Source: Pseudomonas sp. AFG_SD02_1510_Pfu_092 (GTDB lineage Bacteria > Pseudomonadota > Gammaproteobacteria > Pseudomonadales > Pseudomonadaceae). Taken from it: a stretch of 64,000 nucleotides of DNA. The position numbers and the translations under genes are program-made. Shown here piece after piece: positions 53,528 through 60,844 of this stretch; the stretch's first letter is position 1, and every line of letters starts with the position of its first letter. The notes below the pieces were generated by a model, which saw nothing but the letters and a program-made list of their open reading frames with translations, had not been told where the DNA came from and did no database searches. The stretch lies in NCBI RefSeq assembly GCF_003331055.1, contig NZ_PUQD01000004.1, positions 86,906 through 150,905 of the forward strand. Reading direction: 5' to 3'.

Positions 53528-54490
53528 TCAGGCAGAAGGCAAATGCTGGATGAACGTGACAATCCGCTCGCCCAGCTCGCGCGCCAGCGGCAGTTCGGGG
53601 TTGAGGTAGCTGTCGCGCTGCGCGCTCATCGCCTTGGGGCTGATGCGCAGCATGTGGTTCATGCCATCGATCAGCACCAGCTGCGCATCCGGCTTGGCCG
53701 CCTTCAACCGCTCGGCGTCGGCCACATCCACCTGCACATCGTTGCGCCCCTGCACGATCAGGGCAGGCATCGGCAGGCGGGCGAAGGCTGCCGCCGGGTT
53801 CTGCCGGAACAGCGAAATCAGGTAGGGCTGCACGCTGGGGCGGAACACCTGGCGCAGTGGCGCGGGCACCGCCAGGCTGGTTTGCCCGGCCTGCAAGCGG
53901 TCGAGCAGGGCGCTGCCCCCGGCCAGTTGCGCAGGCGACAGGCGCTGGGCCAGTTGTTCGCGCAGCACCTCGGCGATCGGCCGGCCGCTGCCGGCCAGGG
54001 TGATCACCGCACTGGCGCCAGCCTGTTCAGCGGCGAGGCTGGCGATCAGGGCGCCTTCGCTATGGCCGATCAGGATCAGCGGGCCAAAGCGCGGGTCGGC
54101 CTTGAGCTTGTGGCTCCAGGCAACCACATCGGCCACGTAGCGCTCCACGCTGAGGTCGCGTTCGTCGGGGGCCGCCGGCTGGCTGGCGGCCACACCGCGC
54201 TTGTCGTAGCGCACGCTGGCGATGTGCTCGTTGGCCAGCAGCAGGGCCAGGCGCTTGAGGTTGTCGACCCGGCCGGATGCCGGGTTGTTGCCGTCGCGGT
54301 CGGTGGGGCCGGAGCCGGCGATGATCAGCACCACCGGTGGCGGGGTGGCCTGTTGCGGCAGCAGCAGGCTGCCGTGCAGCACCCCCTGGCCGGTGTCGAG
54401 GTCGATCGGGCGTTGCAGCACGCTGGGGGCGGCGGCCTGGGCCAGGCCGGTGCACAGCAGGAGGAACAGGGCGACGATGCGCGACATCAT
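53528..54490 (-). CDS. Secreted alpha/beta hydrolase
   Basis: This 320-residue protein has a Sec signal peptide (about 1-19, ending AQA). The hydrolase domain has [17 protein letters not shown] (oxyanion loop) and [25 protein letters not shown] holds the nucleophile elbow [17 protein letters not shown] the Asp, and DGMNHML the His. It is an esterase/peptidase-like enzyme in the periplasm. Substrate unknown. It is divergent from aroC with about 130 bases between. Confidence 0.88.
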   Translation of the reverse strand: MMSRIVALFLLLCTGLAQAAAPSVLQRPIDLDTGQGVLHGSLLLPQQATPPPVVLIIAGSGPTDRDGNNPASGRVDNLKRLALLLANEHIASVRYDKRGVAASQPAAPDERDLSVERYVADVVAWSHKLKADPRFGPLILIGHSEGALIASLAAEQAGASAVITLAGSGRPIAEVLREQLAQRLSPAQLAGGSALLDRLQAGQTSLAVPAPLRQVFRPSVQPYLISLFRQNPAAAFARLPMPALIVQGRNDVQVDVADAERLKAAKPDAQLVLIDGMNHMLRISPKAMSAQRDSYLNPELPLARELGERIVTFIQHLPSA

Positions 54491-54620
54491 GCGGTACTAC
54501 ATGGGGAGATGTCGGTTTGACCCAGTGTTCGCGGGAAGGTTCGAAGAGGCCCGCACAGGCGGACGATCCATCTGTATACTGCCGCTTTCGTTCACTTCAG
54601 GCAGATCTCGCGGAGCGTCC

Positions 54621-55712
54621 ATGTCCGGCAATACCTACGGCAAGCTGTTCACTGTCACCACCGCTGGCGAGAGCCATGGCCCGGCGTTGGTCGCCATTGT
54701 CGATGGATGCCCACCCGGCCTGGAAATTTCCCTCGCCGACCTGCAGCATGACCTCGACCGGCGCAAGCCCGGCACCAGCCGGCACACCACCCAGCGTCAG
54801 GAAGCCGACGAGGTGGAGATCCTTTCCGGGGTGTTTGAAGGCCGTACCACCGGGTGCTCGATCGGCCTGCTGATCCGCAACACCGACCAGAAGTCCAAGG
54901 ACTATTCGGCGATCAAGGACCTATTCCGCCCGGCCCACGCCGATTACACCTACCACCACAAGTACGGCATCCGCGACTACCGCGGCGGTGGCCGCAGCTC
55001 GGCCCGCGAAACCGCCATGCGCGTGGCCGCCGGGGCCATCGCCAAGAAGTACCTGGCCTCCCAGGGCATCACCGTGCGCGGCTACATGAGCCAGCTTGGC
55101 CCGATCGAAATCCCCTTCAAGGGCTGGGAGTCGGTCGAGCAGAACGCCTTCTTCAGCCCCGACCCGAGCAAGGTGCCGGAGCTGGAGGCGTACATGGACC
55201 AGCTGCGCCGTGACCAGGATTCGGTAGGGGCGAAAATCACCGTGGTCGCCGAAGGCGTGATGCCGGGCCTGGGCGAGCCGATCTTCGACCGCCTCGACGC
55301 GGAACTGGCCCACGCGCTGATGAGCATCAACGCGGTCAAGGGGGTGGAAATCGGCGCCGGCTTCGCCAGCGTCGCCCAGCGTGGCACCGAGCACCGTGAC
55401 GAGCTGACTCCGCAAGGTTTCCTCAGCAACAACGCGGGTGGCATCCTCGGCGGTATTTCCTCGGGCCAGCCGATCGTTGCCCACCTGGCACTGAAACCGA
55501 CCTCCAGCATCACCACCCCGGGCCGCTCGATCGACGTCGACGGCAACCCGGTGGACGTCATCACCAAAGGCCGCCACGACCCCTGCGTGGGCATTCGCGC
55601 CACACCGATCGCCGAGGCGATGATGGCCATCGTGCTGATGGACCACCTGCTGCGCCACCGCGCGCAGAATGCCGAGGTCAAGGTGAATACCCCGGTGCTG
55701 GGCCAGCTCTGA
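54621..55712 (+). CDS. aroC: Chorismate synthase
   Basis: This 363-residue protein begins [24 protein letters not shown], which contains signature 1 (GESHG). [29 protein letters not shown] is signature 2 and [17 protein letters not shown] is near the C-terminus. It uses reduced FMN to make chorismate from EPSP, the last shared step of aromatic amino acid synthesis. The ATG at 54621 is the family start. The long in-frame extension upstream overlaps the divergent hydrolase gene and is not coding. A REPIN follows. Confidence 0.97.
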   Translation: MSGNTYGKLFTVTTAGESHGPALVAIVDGCPPGLEISLADLQHDLDRRKPGTSRHTTQRQEADEVEILSGVFEGRTTGCSIGLLIRNTDQKSKDYSAIKDLFRPAHADYTYHHKYGIRDYRGGGRSSARETAMRVAAGAIAKKYLASQGITVRGYMSQLGPIEIPFKGWESVEQNAFFSPDPSKVPELEAYMDQLRRDQDSVGAKITVVAEGVMPGLGEPIFDRLDAELAHALMSINAVKGVEIGAGFASVAQRGTEHRDELTPQGFLSNNAGGILGGISSGQPIVAHLALKPTSSITTPGRSIDVDGNPVDVITKGRHDPCVGIRATPIAEAMMAIVLMDHLLRHRAQNAEVKVNTPVLGQL

Positions 55713-55726
55713 TCTGCCTGCACCAG

Positions 55727-55820
55727 CCCTTTCGCGGGTAAACCCGCTCCCACAGGTATAGCGCTGCCCTCAGGCTTGGCGCAGTCCCTGTGGGAGCGGG
55801 TTCACCCGCGAAGGGGCCGG
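55727..55820. repeat. REP pair (REPIN) between aroC and MFS gene
   Basis: CCCTTTCGCGGGTAAACCCG and the inverted copy ending CACCCGCGAAGGGGCCGG lie between two + strand genes. Confidence 0.9.
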
Positions 55821-55844
55821 CCCAGGTTCTCACAAGGCCATCCC

Positions 55845-56999
55845 ATGCCCCCGATCCCCTACTGGCGCCTGTCCAGCTTCTACCTGTTCTACTTCGCCCT
55901 GCTCGGTTCCACCGCGCCGTTCCTGGCGCTGTATTTCGACCACCTGGGCTTTTCCCCGGCGCGCATCGGCGAGCTGGTGGCCATCCCCATGCTGATGCGC
56001 TGCGTCGCCCCCAACCTGTGGGGCTGGCTGGGCGACCGCAGCGGCCAGCGCCTGTTGATCGTGCGCCTGGGCGCGCTGTCGACCCTGGCCACCTTCGCCC
56101 TGATCTTCGTTGAGCAAAGCTACGCCTGGCTGGCGCTGGTCATGGCCCTGCACGCGTTCTTCTGGCATGCCGTGCTGCCGCAGTTCGAGGTCATCACCCT
56201 GGCCCACCTGCACGGGCAGACCGCACGCTACAGCCAGGTGCGCCTGTGGGGCTCGATCGGCTTCATCCTCACCGTGGTCGGCCTGGGCCGGCTGTTCGAG
56301 TGGCTGAGCCTGGATATCTACCCGGTGGCGCTGGTCACGATCATGGCCGGCATCGTCGCTGCCAGCCTGTGGGTGCCCAATGCCCAGCCGCTGGAGCAGG
56401 GCGAGCGCAGCAGTGCCGGCGGCTTCGTGCAGCAGCTGCGGGCCCCCGGGGTAGTGGCGTTCTATATCTGCGTGGCGCTGATGCAGCTCAGCCATGGGCC
56501 GTATTACACGTTTCTCACCCTGCACCTGGAGCACCTGGGCTACAGCCGCGGCGCCATCGGCTTGCTGTGGGCGCTGGGGGTGGTCGCTGAAGTACTGGTG
56601 TTCATGGCCATGAGCCGCATTTTCGCGCGCTTTTCCGTACAGCGGGTGCTGCTGGCCAGCTTCGTGTTGGCTGCCCTGCGCTGGCTGTTGCTGGGTAACC
56701 TGGCTGGCGAACCGGCTGTGCTGGTGTTCGCCCAGGTGTTGCACGCCGCCACCTTCGGCTGCTTCCATGCGGCCAGCATCGCGTTCGTCCAGGCCAGCTT
56801 CGGCGCCCGTCAGCAGGGCCAGGGGCAAGCGCTGTATGCGGCGCTGTCGGGCACCGGCGGTGCGTTGGGGGCGTTGTATTCGGGCTACAGCTGGAAGCTG
56901 CTGGGGCCTGCCTTCACCTTTGGTATGGCCAGTGCCGCAGCCTTGGCCGCAGCCGTTATCATTGCCCTTTGTTCGCAATCGACCAGGACCCGCCCCTGA
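55845..56999 (+). CDS. MFS transporter (3-phenylpropionate/HcaT-like group)
   Basis: This 384-residue protein has 12 helices, starting MPPIPYWRLSSFYLFYFALLGS. LWGWLGDRSGQRLLIV is the MFS motif A region. SQVRLWGSIGFI and the later GPYYTFLTLHLEHLGYSRGAIGLLWALGV are typical of the MFS_1-like/HcaT branch. The transported substrate is unknown. It ends one base into the next gene (TGATG), so the two are probably co-translated; AraJ/HcaT-type transport linked to a methionine-salvage-like cupin is odd. Confidence 0.88.
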   Translation: MPPIPYWRLSSFYLFYFALLGSTAPFLALYFDHLGFSPARIGELVAIPMLMRCVAPNLWGWLGDRSGQRLLIVRLGALSTLATFALIFVEQSYAWLALVMALHAFFWHAVLPQFEVITLAHLHGQTARYSQVRLWGSIGFILTVVGLGRLFEWLSLDIYPVALVTIMAGIVAASLWVPNAQPLEQGERSSAGGFVQQLRAPGVVAFYICVALMQLSHGPYYTFLTLHLEHLGYSRGAIGLLWALGVVAEVLVFMAMSRIFARFSVQRVLLASFVLAALRWLLLGNLAGEPAVLVFAQVLHAATFGCFHAASIAFVQASFGARQQGQGQALYAALSGTGGALGALYSGYSWKLLGPAFTFGMASAAALAAAVIIALCSQSTRTRP

Positions 57000-57535
57000 T
57001 GAGCATTCTCAGCGTTTTCCACGCCTCCAGCCCGCAACAGCCGAACAAGGTGCTGACCCACCACGACGACATCGCCGCTACCCTGGCCGAGCACGGTGTG
57101 CGCCTTGCCCATGCCGAGCATGGCCTGCGCGTGCGCCCGGGCACCGCCGCCGACGAGGTACTGGGCGCCTGTCAGGGTTATCTGGATCAACTGATGACCG
57201 CGCATGGCAGCGCGGCCTTCGTGGTGCTCAACCGTGACGGTGAGGACCCGGCGCAGGTGGATGTGCGCGACGAGCATGTGCATGACGCCGAAGAGCTGTT
57301 CGCCGTGATCAGCGGGCGGGCGCAGGTTGGCCTGCGTTTGGGCGATGAGGTGTATTCGGTGCTGTGCGAGAGGGGTGACCAGCTGCTGGTGCCGGCGGGC
57401 ACCCGGCGCTGGGTGGAGCTGGGCGATGTGCCGTTTTGCCTGGCGTTGCGCCTGTACGGCAGTGAACAAGGGGCACAGCCACGCTTTACCGGGGATGTGA
57501 CAGCGCGGGCGTTTCTGGGTATCGACGAACTCTGA
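56999..57535 (+). CDS. Acireductone dioxygenase-like cupin lacking one metal-ligand His
   Basis: This 178-residue protein begins MSILSVFHASSPQQPNKVLTH, as acireductone dioxygenases (MtnD) do. It has EHVHDAEELF, which supplies His, His and Glu of the metal site. The second motif reads VPAGTRRWVELG, whereas MtnD proteins have PAGTRHWFDMG. The fourth ligand His is therefore Arg here. Family enzymes oxidise acireductone in methionine salvage; this copy may be altered in activity. It shares a base with the MFS gene. No other mtn genes are visible. Confidence 0.8.
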   Translation: MSILSVFHASSPQQPNKVLTHHDDIAATLAEHGVRLAHAEHGLRVRPGTAADEVLGACQGYLDQLMTAHGSAAFVVLNRDGEDPAQVDVRDEHVHDAEELFAVISGRAQVGLRLGDEVYSVLCERGDQLLVPAGTRRWVELGDVPFCLALRLYGSEQGAQPRFTGDVTARAFLGIDEL

Positions 57536-57544
57536 TGGCTTTGC

Positions 57545-57612
57545 CGGACTCTTCGCGGGCTTGCCCGCTCCTACAATTTCTGTGGGAGCGGGCAAGCCCG
57601 CGAAGAGGCCGG
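57545..57612. repeat. Compact REP pair (REPIN)
   Basis: GGACTCTTCGCGGGCTTGCC and the inverted copy ending GCCCGCGAAGAGGCC are only about 10 bases apart (short loop), so this may also form a stable hairpin acting as a terminator. Confidence 0.88.
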
Positions 57613-57629
57613 ATCAGCCAAGACAAAAC

Positions 57630-57902
57630 TCAGCGATAGGTCGGCAAGGCAAACCGTTGCTGGCTTTGCAGCATCGAAATCACTGGCAGTTCACTGGCCT
57701 GCTCGGCCAAATCCCGGCGAATCGCACTGATCGCCCAAGACAGCTGCTCGGCGCTGTGCAGTTGTGCATAGGTCAGTACCCGGCGGGTGACCGTGCCATC
57801 CGCAGCGCGCAGGGTCAGCAGCACACCGCCGTCGGGTCGGGCCTGGGTATTCACCTGGTAGGCCGGAAATACCGAAACGAACTTTTCCTGGATGAGGTCC
57901 AT
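57630..57902 (-). CDS. DUF3509 protein
   Basis: This 90-residue protein starts MDLIQEKFVSVFPAYQVNTQ, followed by ARPDGGVLLTLRAADG. This matches the small DUF3509 proteins common in Pseudomonas. CAGGAG lies 7 bases upstream of the ATG at 57902; a longer frame upstream is unlikely. No signal peptide or membrane helix. Function unknown. It is transcribed away from a palindromic region and the ankyrin gene. Confidence 0.8.
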   Translation of the reverse strand: MDLIQEKFVSVFPAYQVNTQARPDGGVLLTLRAADGTVTRRVLTYAQLHSAEQLSWAISAIRRDLAEQASELPVISMLQSQQRFALPTYR

Positions 57903-58020
57903 ATCAACTCCTGGCAGGTTGGTGGCAATCGTGAAGAAATAGATTGCAGCCACCGTGCCAAGACGTCGATTTTGTAAAAATCCTTTAAATTCAACAAGTT
58001 GGATGGTCTGTCAAATAATC

Positions 58021-58074
58021 GGACCGTGCAGGCTGCATGGTCGTGCATTTTGCACAGTGCATTTTGCACGGTCC
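58021..58074. promoter_or_regulatory. Nested palindromes: likely regulator binding region
   Basis: Two tandem copies of GTGCATTTTGCAC (58043-58055 and 58057-58069), each an imperfect palindrome GTGCA-TTT-TGCAC, lie inside a larger inverted repeat. Its arms are GGACCGTGCA (58021-58030) and TGCACGGTCC (58065-58074). The block lies between the divergent DUF3509 and ankyrin genes, so it may control either or both. No known regulator consensus is assigned. Confidence 0.55.
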
Positions 58075-58169
58075 GCTTGCTGCCTATCGGCTCGATAGAA
58101 ACGGAACCTTTGACCGGCAACCAGGGCCTGACAAACACTTGGGCAATCATTTAGGCCAGGAGGTTCCCG

Positions 58170-58694
58170 ATGTCCACCCAAACCGCGCCCGCCAGCATGA
58201 CCGAAGACGAAACCGTCGCGTTCGCCGAGCAGGTGTTCGAACGCGCCCGCCAGGGCGATGCCGACATGCTCGGGCGCCTGCTTGCCAGTGGCCTGCCGGC
58301 CAACCTGCGCAACCACAAGGGCGATACCCTGCTGATGCTGGCCAGCTACCACGGGCACCACGAGGCCGTGCGCGTGCTGCTGGCGCATGGCGCCGACCCG
58401 CTGCTGGCCAACGATAACGGCCAGTTGCCCATCGCTGGTGCCGCGTTCAAGGGCGACCTGGCGATGATTCGCCTGTTGCTGGAAAGCGGCGTGCCGGTGG
58501 ACGCCGCCGCGCAGGACGGGCGCACCGCACTGATGCTGGCGGCCATGTTCAACCGCAGTGAAATCCTCGAGTATCTGCTGGCCCAGGGCGCCGACCCGGC
58601 CCATCAGGACGCCCGTGGCAGCACCGCGCTGATGGCGGCGCAAACCATGGGGGCGGTGGACGCCGCGGCACGCCTGCAAGCGCTGGCCGGCTAA
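58170..58694 (+). CDS. Ankyrin-repeat protein
   Basis: This 174-residue protein carries about four ankyrin repeats. Recognisable units start at GDADMLGRLLASG, GDTLLMLASYHGH, GQLPIAGAAFKGD, GRTALMLAAMFNR and GSTALMAAQTMG. Each repeat has the T/P-A/L-L-x-A-A pattern and the -GAD- turn. No signal peptide is visible, so it is probably cytoplasmic. The target is unknown; small ankyrin proteins in Pseudomonas often accompany catalase or stress genes, none of which is adjacent. AGGAGG lies 7 bases before the ATG. Confidence 0.9.
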   Translation: MSTQTAPASMTEDETVAFAEQVFERARQGDADMLGRLLASGLPANLRNHKGDTLLMLASYHGHHEAVRVLLAHGADPLLANDNGQLPIAGAAFKGDLAMIRLLLESGVPVDAAAQDGRTALMLAAMFNRSEILEYLLAQGADPAHQDARGSTALMAAQTMGAVDAAARLQALAG

Positions 58695-58754
58695 CCGTCA
58701 GGGGCCATTTGCGGCTATCCTTGGCGACTTTTCACCCGTTGCAGGCCCCTGTTC

Positions 58755-59285
58755 ATGAAAACTCAGTTGCTCGAATTCATCAGCCTCATTGGCGCTGGCT
58801 GCATGCGCGAGGAAGACATCGAGCGCATCGCCGCCGAGGCCGCCCAGGCCTACGCCGACCCGGCCGCCTTCCTGGCGGCCAACCCCGACATCAACTACGA
58901 CGACAGCTTCCCCATCCCGCTGGGCGAATGGGTGGTGCTGGGCAGCCTGCCGGACACCGTGGTGTTCCAGGCCGACAGCTACCAGGCGCTGTTCCAGCAA
59001 ATCAGCGACTCGTTCGACCAGAGCGTGCCGTTCACCCTCAAGCCCAAGCAACTGGCCCGCACCGAGCCACTGACCGCGCTCAATCGCATTCAGGTGCAGC
59101 TGGGCGCGTTGAACAAAGAAGCGGGGGGCTATGTGCTGCTGAATTTCAGCCAGTTGCTGGATGACGAGCTGCAGATGGTGATGGTGGGGCACAAGGACCT
59201 GGCGCGGGTGCTGGAGCTGGGCGCCGAGGTCGGCATCAAGGTCGAGCCGGCCCTGGAAGCGCTGAAGGTCGCCGTCCACATCTGA
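58755..59285 (+). CDS. Hypothetical protein
   Basis: I do not recognise this 176-residue soluble protein. It starts MKTQLLEFISLIGAGCMREED. It is acidic, rich in Glu, Asp and Leu, with no signal peptide, membrane helix or obvious motif. The block DINYDDSFPIPLGEWVVLG and the later ALNKEAGGYVLLNFSQLL give a mixed alpha/beta look. It lies 60 bases after the ankyrin gene in the same direction and before a REPIN, so it may share that transcript. Coding is supported by length, base use and a family-style start. Confidence 0.65.
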   Translation: MKTQLLEFISLIGAGCMREEDIERIAAEAAQAYADPAAFLAANPDINYDDSFPIPLGEWVVLGSLPDTVVFQADSYQALFQQISDSFDQSVPFTLKPKQLARTEPLTALNRIQVQLGALNKEAGGYVLLNFSQLLDDELQMVMVGHKDLARVLELGAEVGIKVEPALEALKVAVHI

Positions 59286-59298
59286 TTTCATCTTTTGC

Positions 59299-59391
59299 TT
59301 ATTCGCGGGCATGCCCGCTCCCACAGGATAATCACTGGGCCTGAGGGCGGTGGAATACCTGTGGGAGCGGGCAAGCCCGCGAAGAGGCCGG
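59299..59391. repeat. REP pair (REPIN) between hypothetical and ZIP genes
   Basis: TATTCGCGGGCATGCCCGCT and the inverted copy ending CCCGCGAAGAGGCCGG lie about 40 bases apart between convergent genes. Confidence 0.9.
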
Positions 59392-59409
59392 CACAGGCAA
59401 CCCAAAGCC

Positions 59410-60348
59410 TCAGCCCAGCGCCGTATCCAGAAACATCATCACCGCAAACCCACCCATCAACCCCAGCGTCGCCGCCGTCTGGTGGCCATTGCGGTGGGTT
59501 TCGGGGATCACCTCGTGGCTCACCACGAAGATCATCGCCCCCGCAGCCAGCCCCATGCTCACCGGGTAGGCCAAGGCAAAGCCGGTGGAGATCCCCAGGC
59601 CGATCACCGCCCCCAGTGGCTCCATCAGCCCCGAGCCGATCGCCACCAGCGCGGCTTTCAGGCTCGACAAACCGGTGGCGCGCAAGGCCAGCGCCACGGC
59701 CAGCCCCTCGGGGATGTCCTGGATGGCGATGGCGCTGGTCAGCGGCAGGCCGATGTTCATGTCGCCATTGGCAAAGCTCACGCCGATGGCCATGCCTTCC
59801 GGCAGGTTGTGCAAGGTAATCGCCAGCACGAACAGCCACACCCGGCTGATGCGCTCGGCCTCGGGGCCGCACGGGCCGGTGCTCTCGTGTTCATGCGGGG
59901 TGAAGCGGTCCAGGCCGAGCATCAGCAACACCCCCAGGCCCATGCCCAGCACCACGGTAAAGGCCGCCGCCGGGCCGTTGCCGGTAATCTCCCGGGCCGC
60001 ATCCAGGCCCGGCAAGATCAATGAAAACGAACTGGCCGCCAGCATCATGCCGGCGGCAAAGCCCAGCATCACATCCTGCGTGCGCGCCTTCACATCACGC
60101 AGCACCACCGCCAGCACCGCCCCCAGCGCGGTGGCGCCAAACCCTGACAGCCCGCCCAGTGCGGCCAGGTGCAGGTTTTCCGCGTGGTCGCCGTTCACCG
60201 CGTTCCACAGGCTCGCCCCCAGCAGTGCCAACACCGCCAGCAGGCTCAGGGCCAGGCCGGCGCCGATCCACGGGTTGGCCTGCATCTGTTGGCGCCAGAC
60301 GCTGACGGGCGAGGGCAGGGCGATGCTGTGGGTGTGTGCGGGTGGCAT
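59410..60348 (-). CDS. ZIP-family metal (zinc) transporter
   Basis: This 312-residue protein has about eight helices. LAITLHNLPEGMAIGVSF (about residue 177-194) holds the metal-binding HNxPEG of helix 4. AIAIQDIPEGLAVALAL is the second motif (helix 5). A His/Glu-rich cytoplasmic segment (FTPHEHESTGP, about residue 150) links helices 3 and 4. ZIP proteins bring Zn2+ or other divalent metals into the cytoplasm; the GufA-like branch is likely. An N-terminal region (about 1-25) precedes the first helix. Confidence 0.92.
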   Translation of the reverse strand: MPPAHTHSIALPSPVSVWRQQMQANPWIGAGLALSLLAVLALLGASLWNAVNGDHAENLHLAALGGLSGFGATALGAVLAVVLRDVKARTQDVMLGFAAGMMLAASSFSLILPGLDAAREITGNGPAAAFTVVLGMGLGVLLMLGLDRFTPHEHESTGPCGPEAERISRVWLFVLAITLHNLPEGMAIGVSFANGDMNIGLPLTSAIAIQDIPEGLAVALALRATGLSSLKAALVAIGSGLMEPLGAVIGLGISTGFALAYPVSMGLAAGAMIFVVSHEVIPETHRNGHQTAATLGLMGGFAVMMFLDTALG

Positions 60349-60474
60349 GGCAACCTCGAAATCGTTGGATGGAGCAGTTTAAGCAGTGACCCGCGCAAAC
60401 GGCCAAGGATTCCCTTCTATCGATGTGATAGCCGGCTATGCTGTGCAGCAAAGCCTCTGGACAGGAGTTTAGGC

Positions 60475-60666
60475 ATGGGTTCGACGTTCAATAGCCTGGT
60501 CGGGCTGATTATCCTGGCGCTGGATATCTGGGCCATCGTCAATGTGATCAAGAGCAGCAGCGAGGTGGGCATCAAGGTGTTGTGGATTCTGCTGATCGCC
60601 TTGTTGCCGGTAGTAGGCCTGGTGATCTGGGCGATTGCCGGGCCGCGGGGGAATGTGCGCCTGTGA
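60475..60666 (+). CDS. Small PLDc_N-type membrane protein
   Basis: This 63-residue protein has two membrane helices (about 8-24 and 34-54) with VNVIKSSSEVGIKVLWIL between. The layout of helix, short loop, helix with a Pro-Val-x-G-x-x-I-W motif (PVVGLVIWAIAGPRG) is that of PLDc_N domain proteins (phospholipase D-nuclease N-terminal). Function unknown. The ATG at 60475 is the one that gives this form; longer frames upstream lack similarity. A hairpin follows. Confidence 0.8.
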   Translation: MGSTFNSLVGLIILALDIWAIVNVIKSSSEVGIKVLWILLIALLPVVGLVIWAIAGPRGNVRL

Positions 60667-60676
60667 ATGCCGGGGG

Positions 60677-60710
60677 CGGGCGCTTCGCGGGCGCGCTCGC
60701 GAAGCGCCCG
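60677..60710. terminator. GC-rich hairpin after the PLDc_N gene
   Basis: CGGGCGCTTCGCG and CGCGAAGCGCCCG form a 13-bp stem. It lacks a T-run but lies just after the stop. It may be a terminator or a highly diverged REP half-pair. Confidence 0.6.
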
Positions 60711-60844
60711 TACAGACAAAAGCCGCAACACCCCCGTGACAAAATTTTCACATTGGTTTAAACAGAATCCGCACCCGCACAATGCTGCGTTGGTATATAC
60801 CTGCGCCATCTCCGCAAACCCGCAATCCTAGGACCTTCCCATTC

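Noticed and set aside
54222..54620. N-terminal extension of aroC by 133 codons
   Set aside because: It overlaps the divergent hydrolase gene and lacks similarity. The family start [10 protein letters not shown] lies at 54621.
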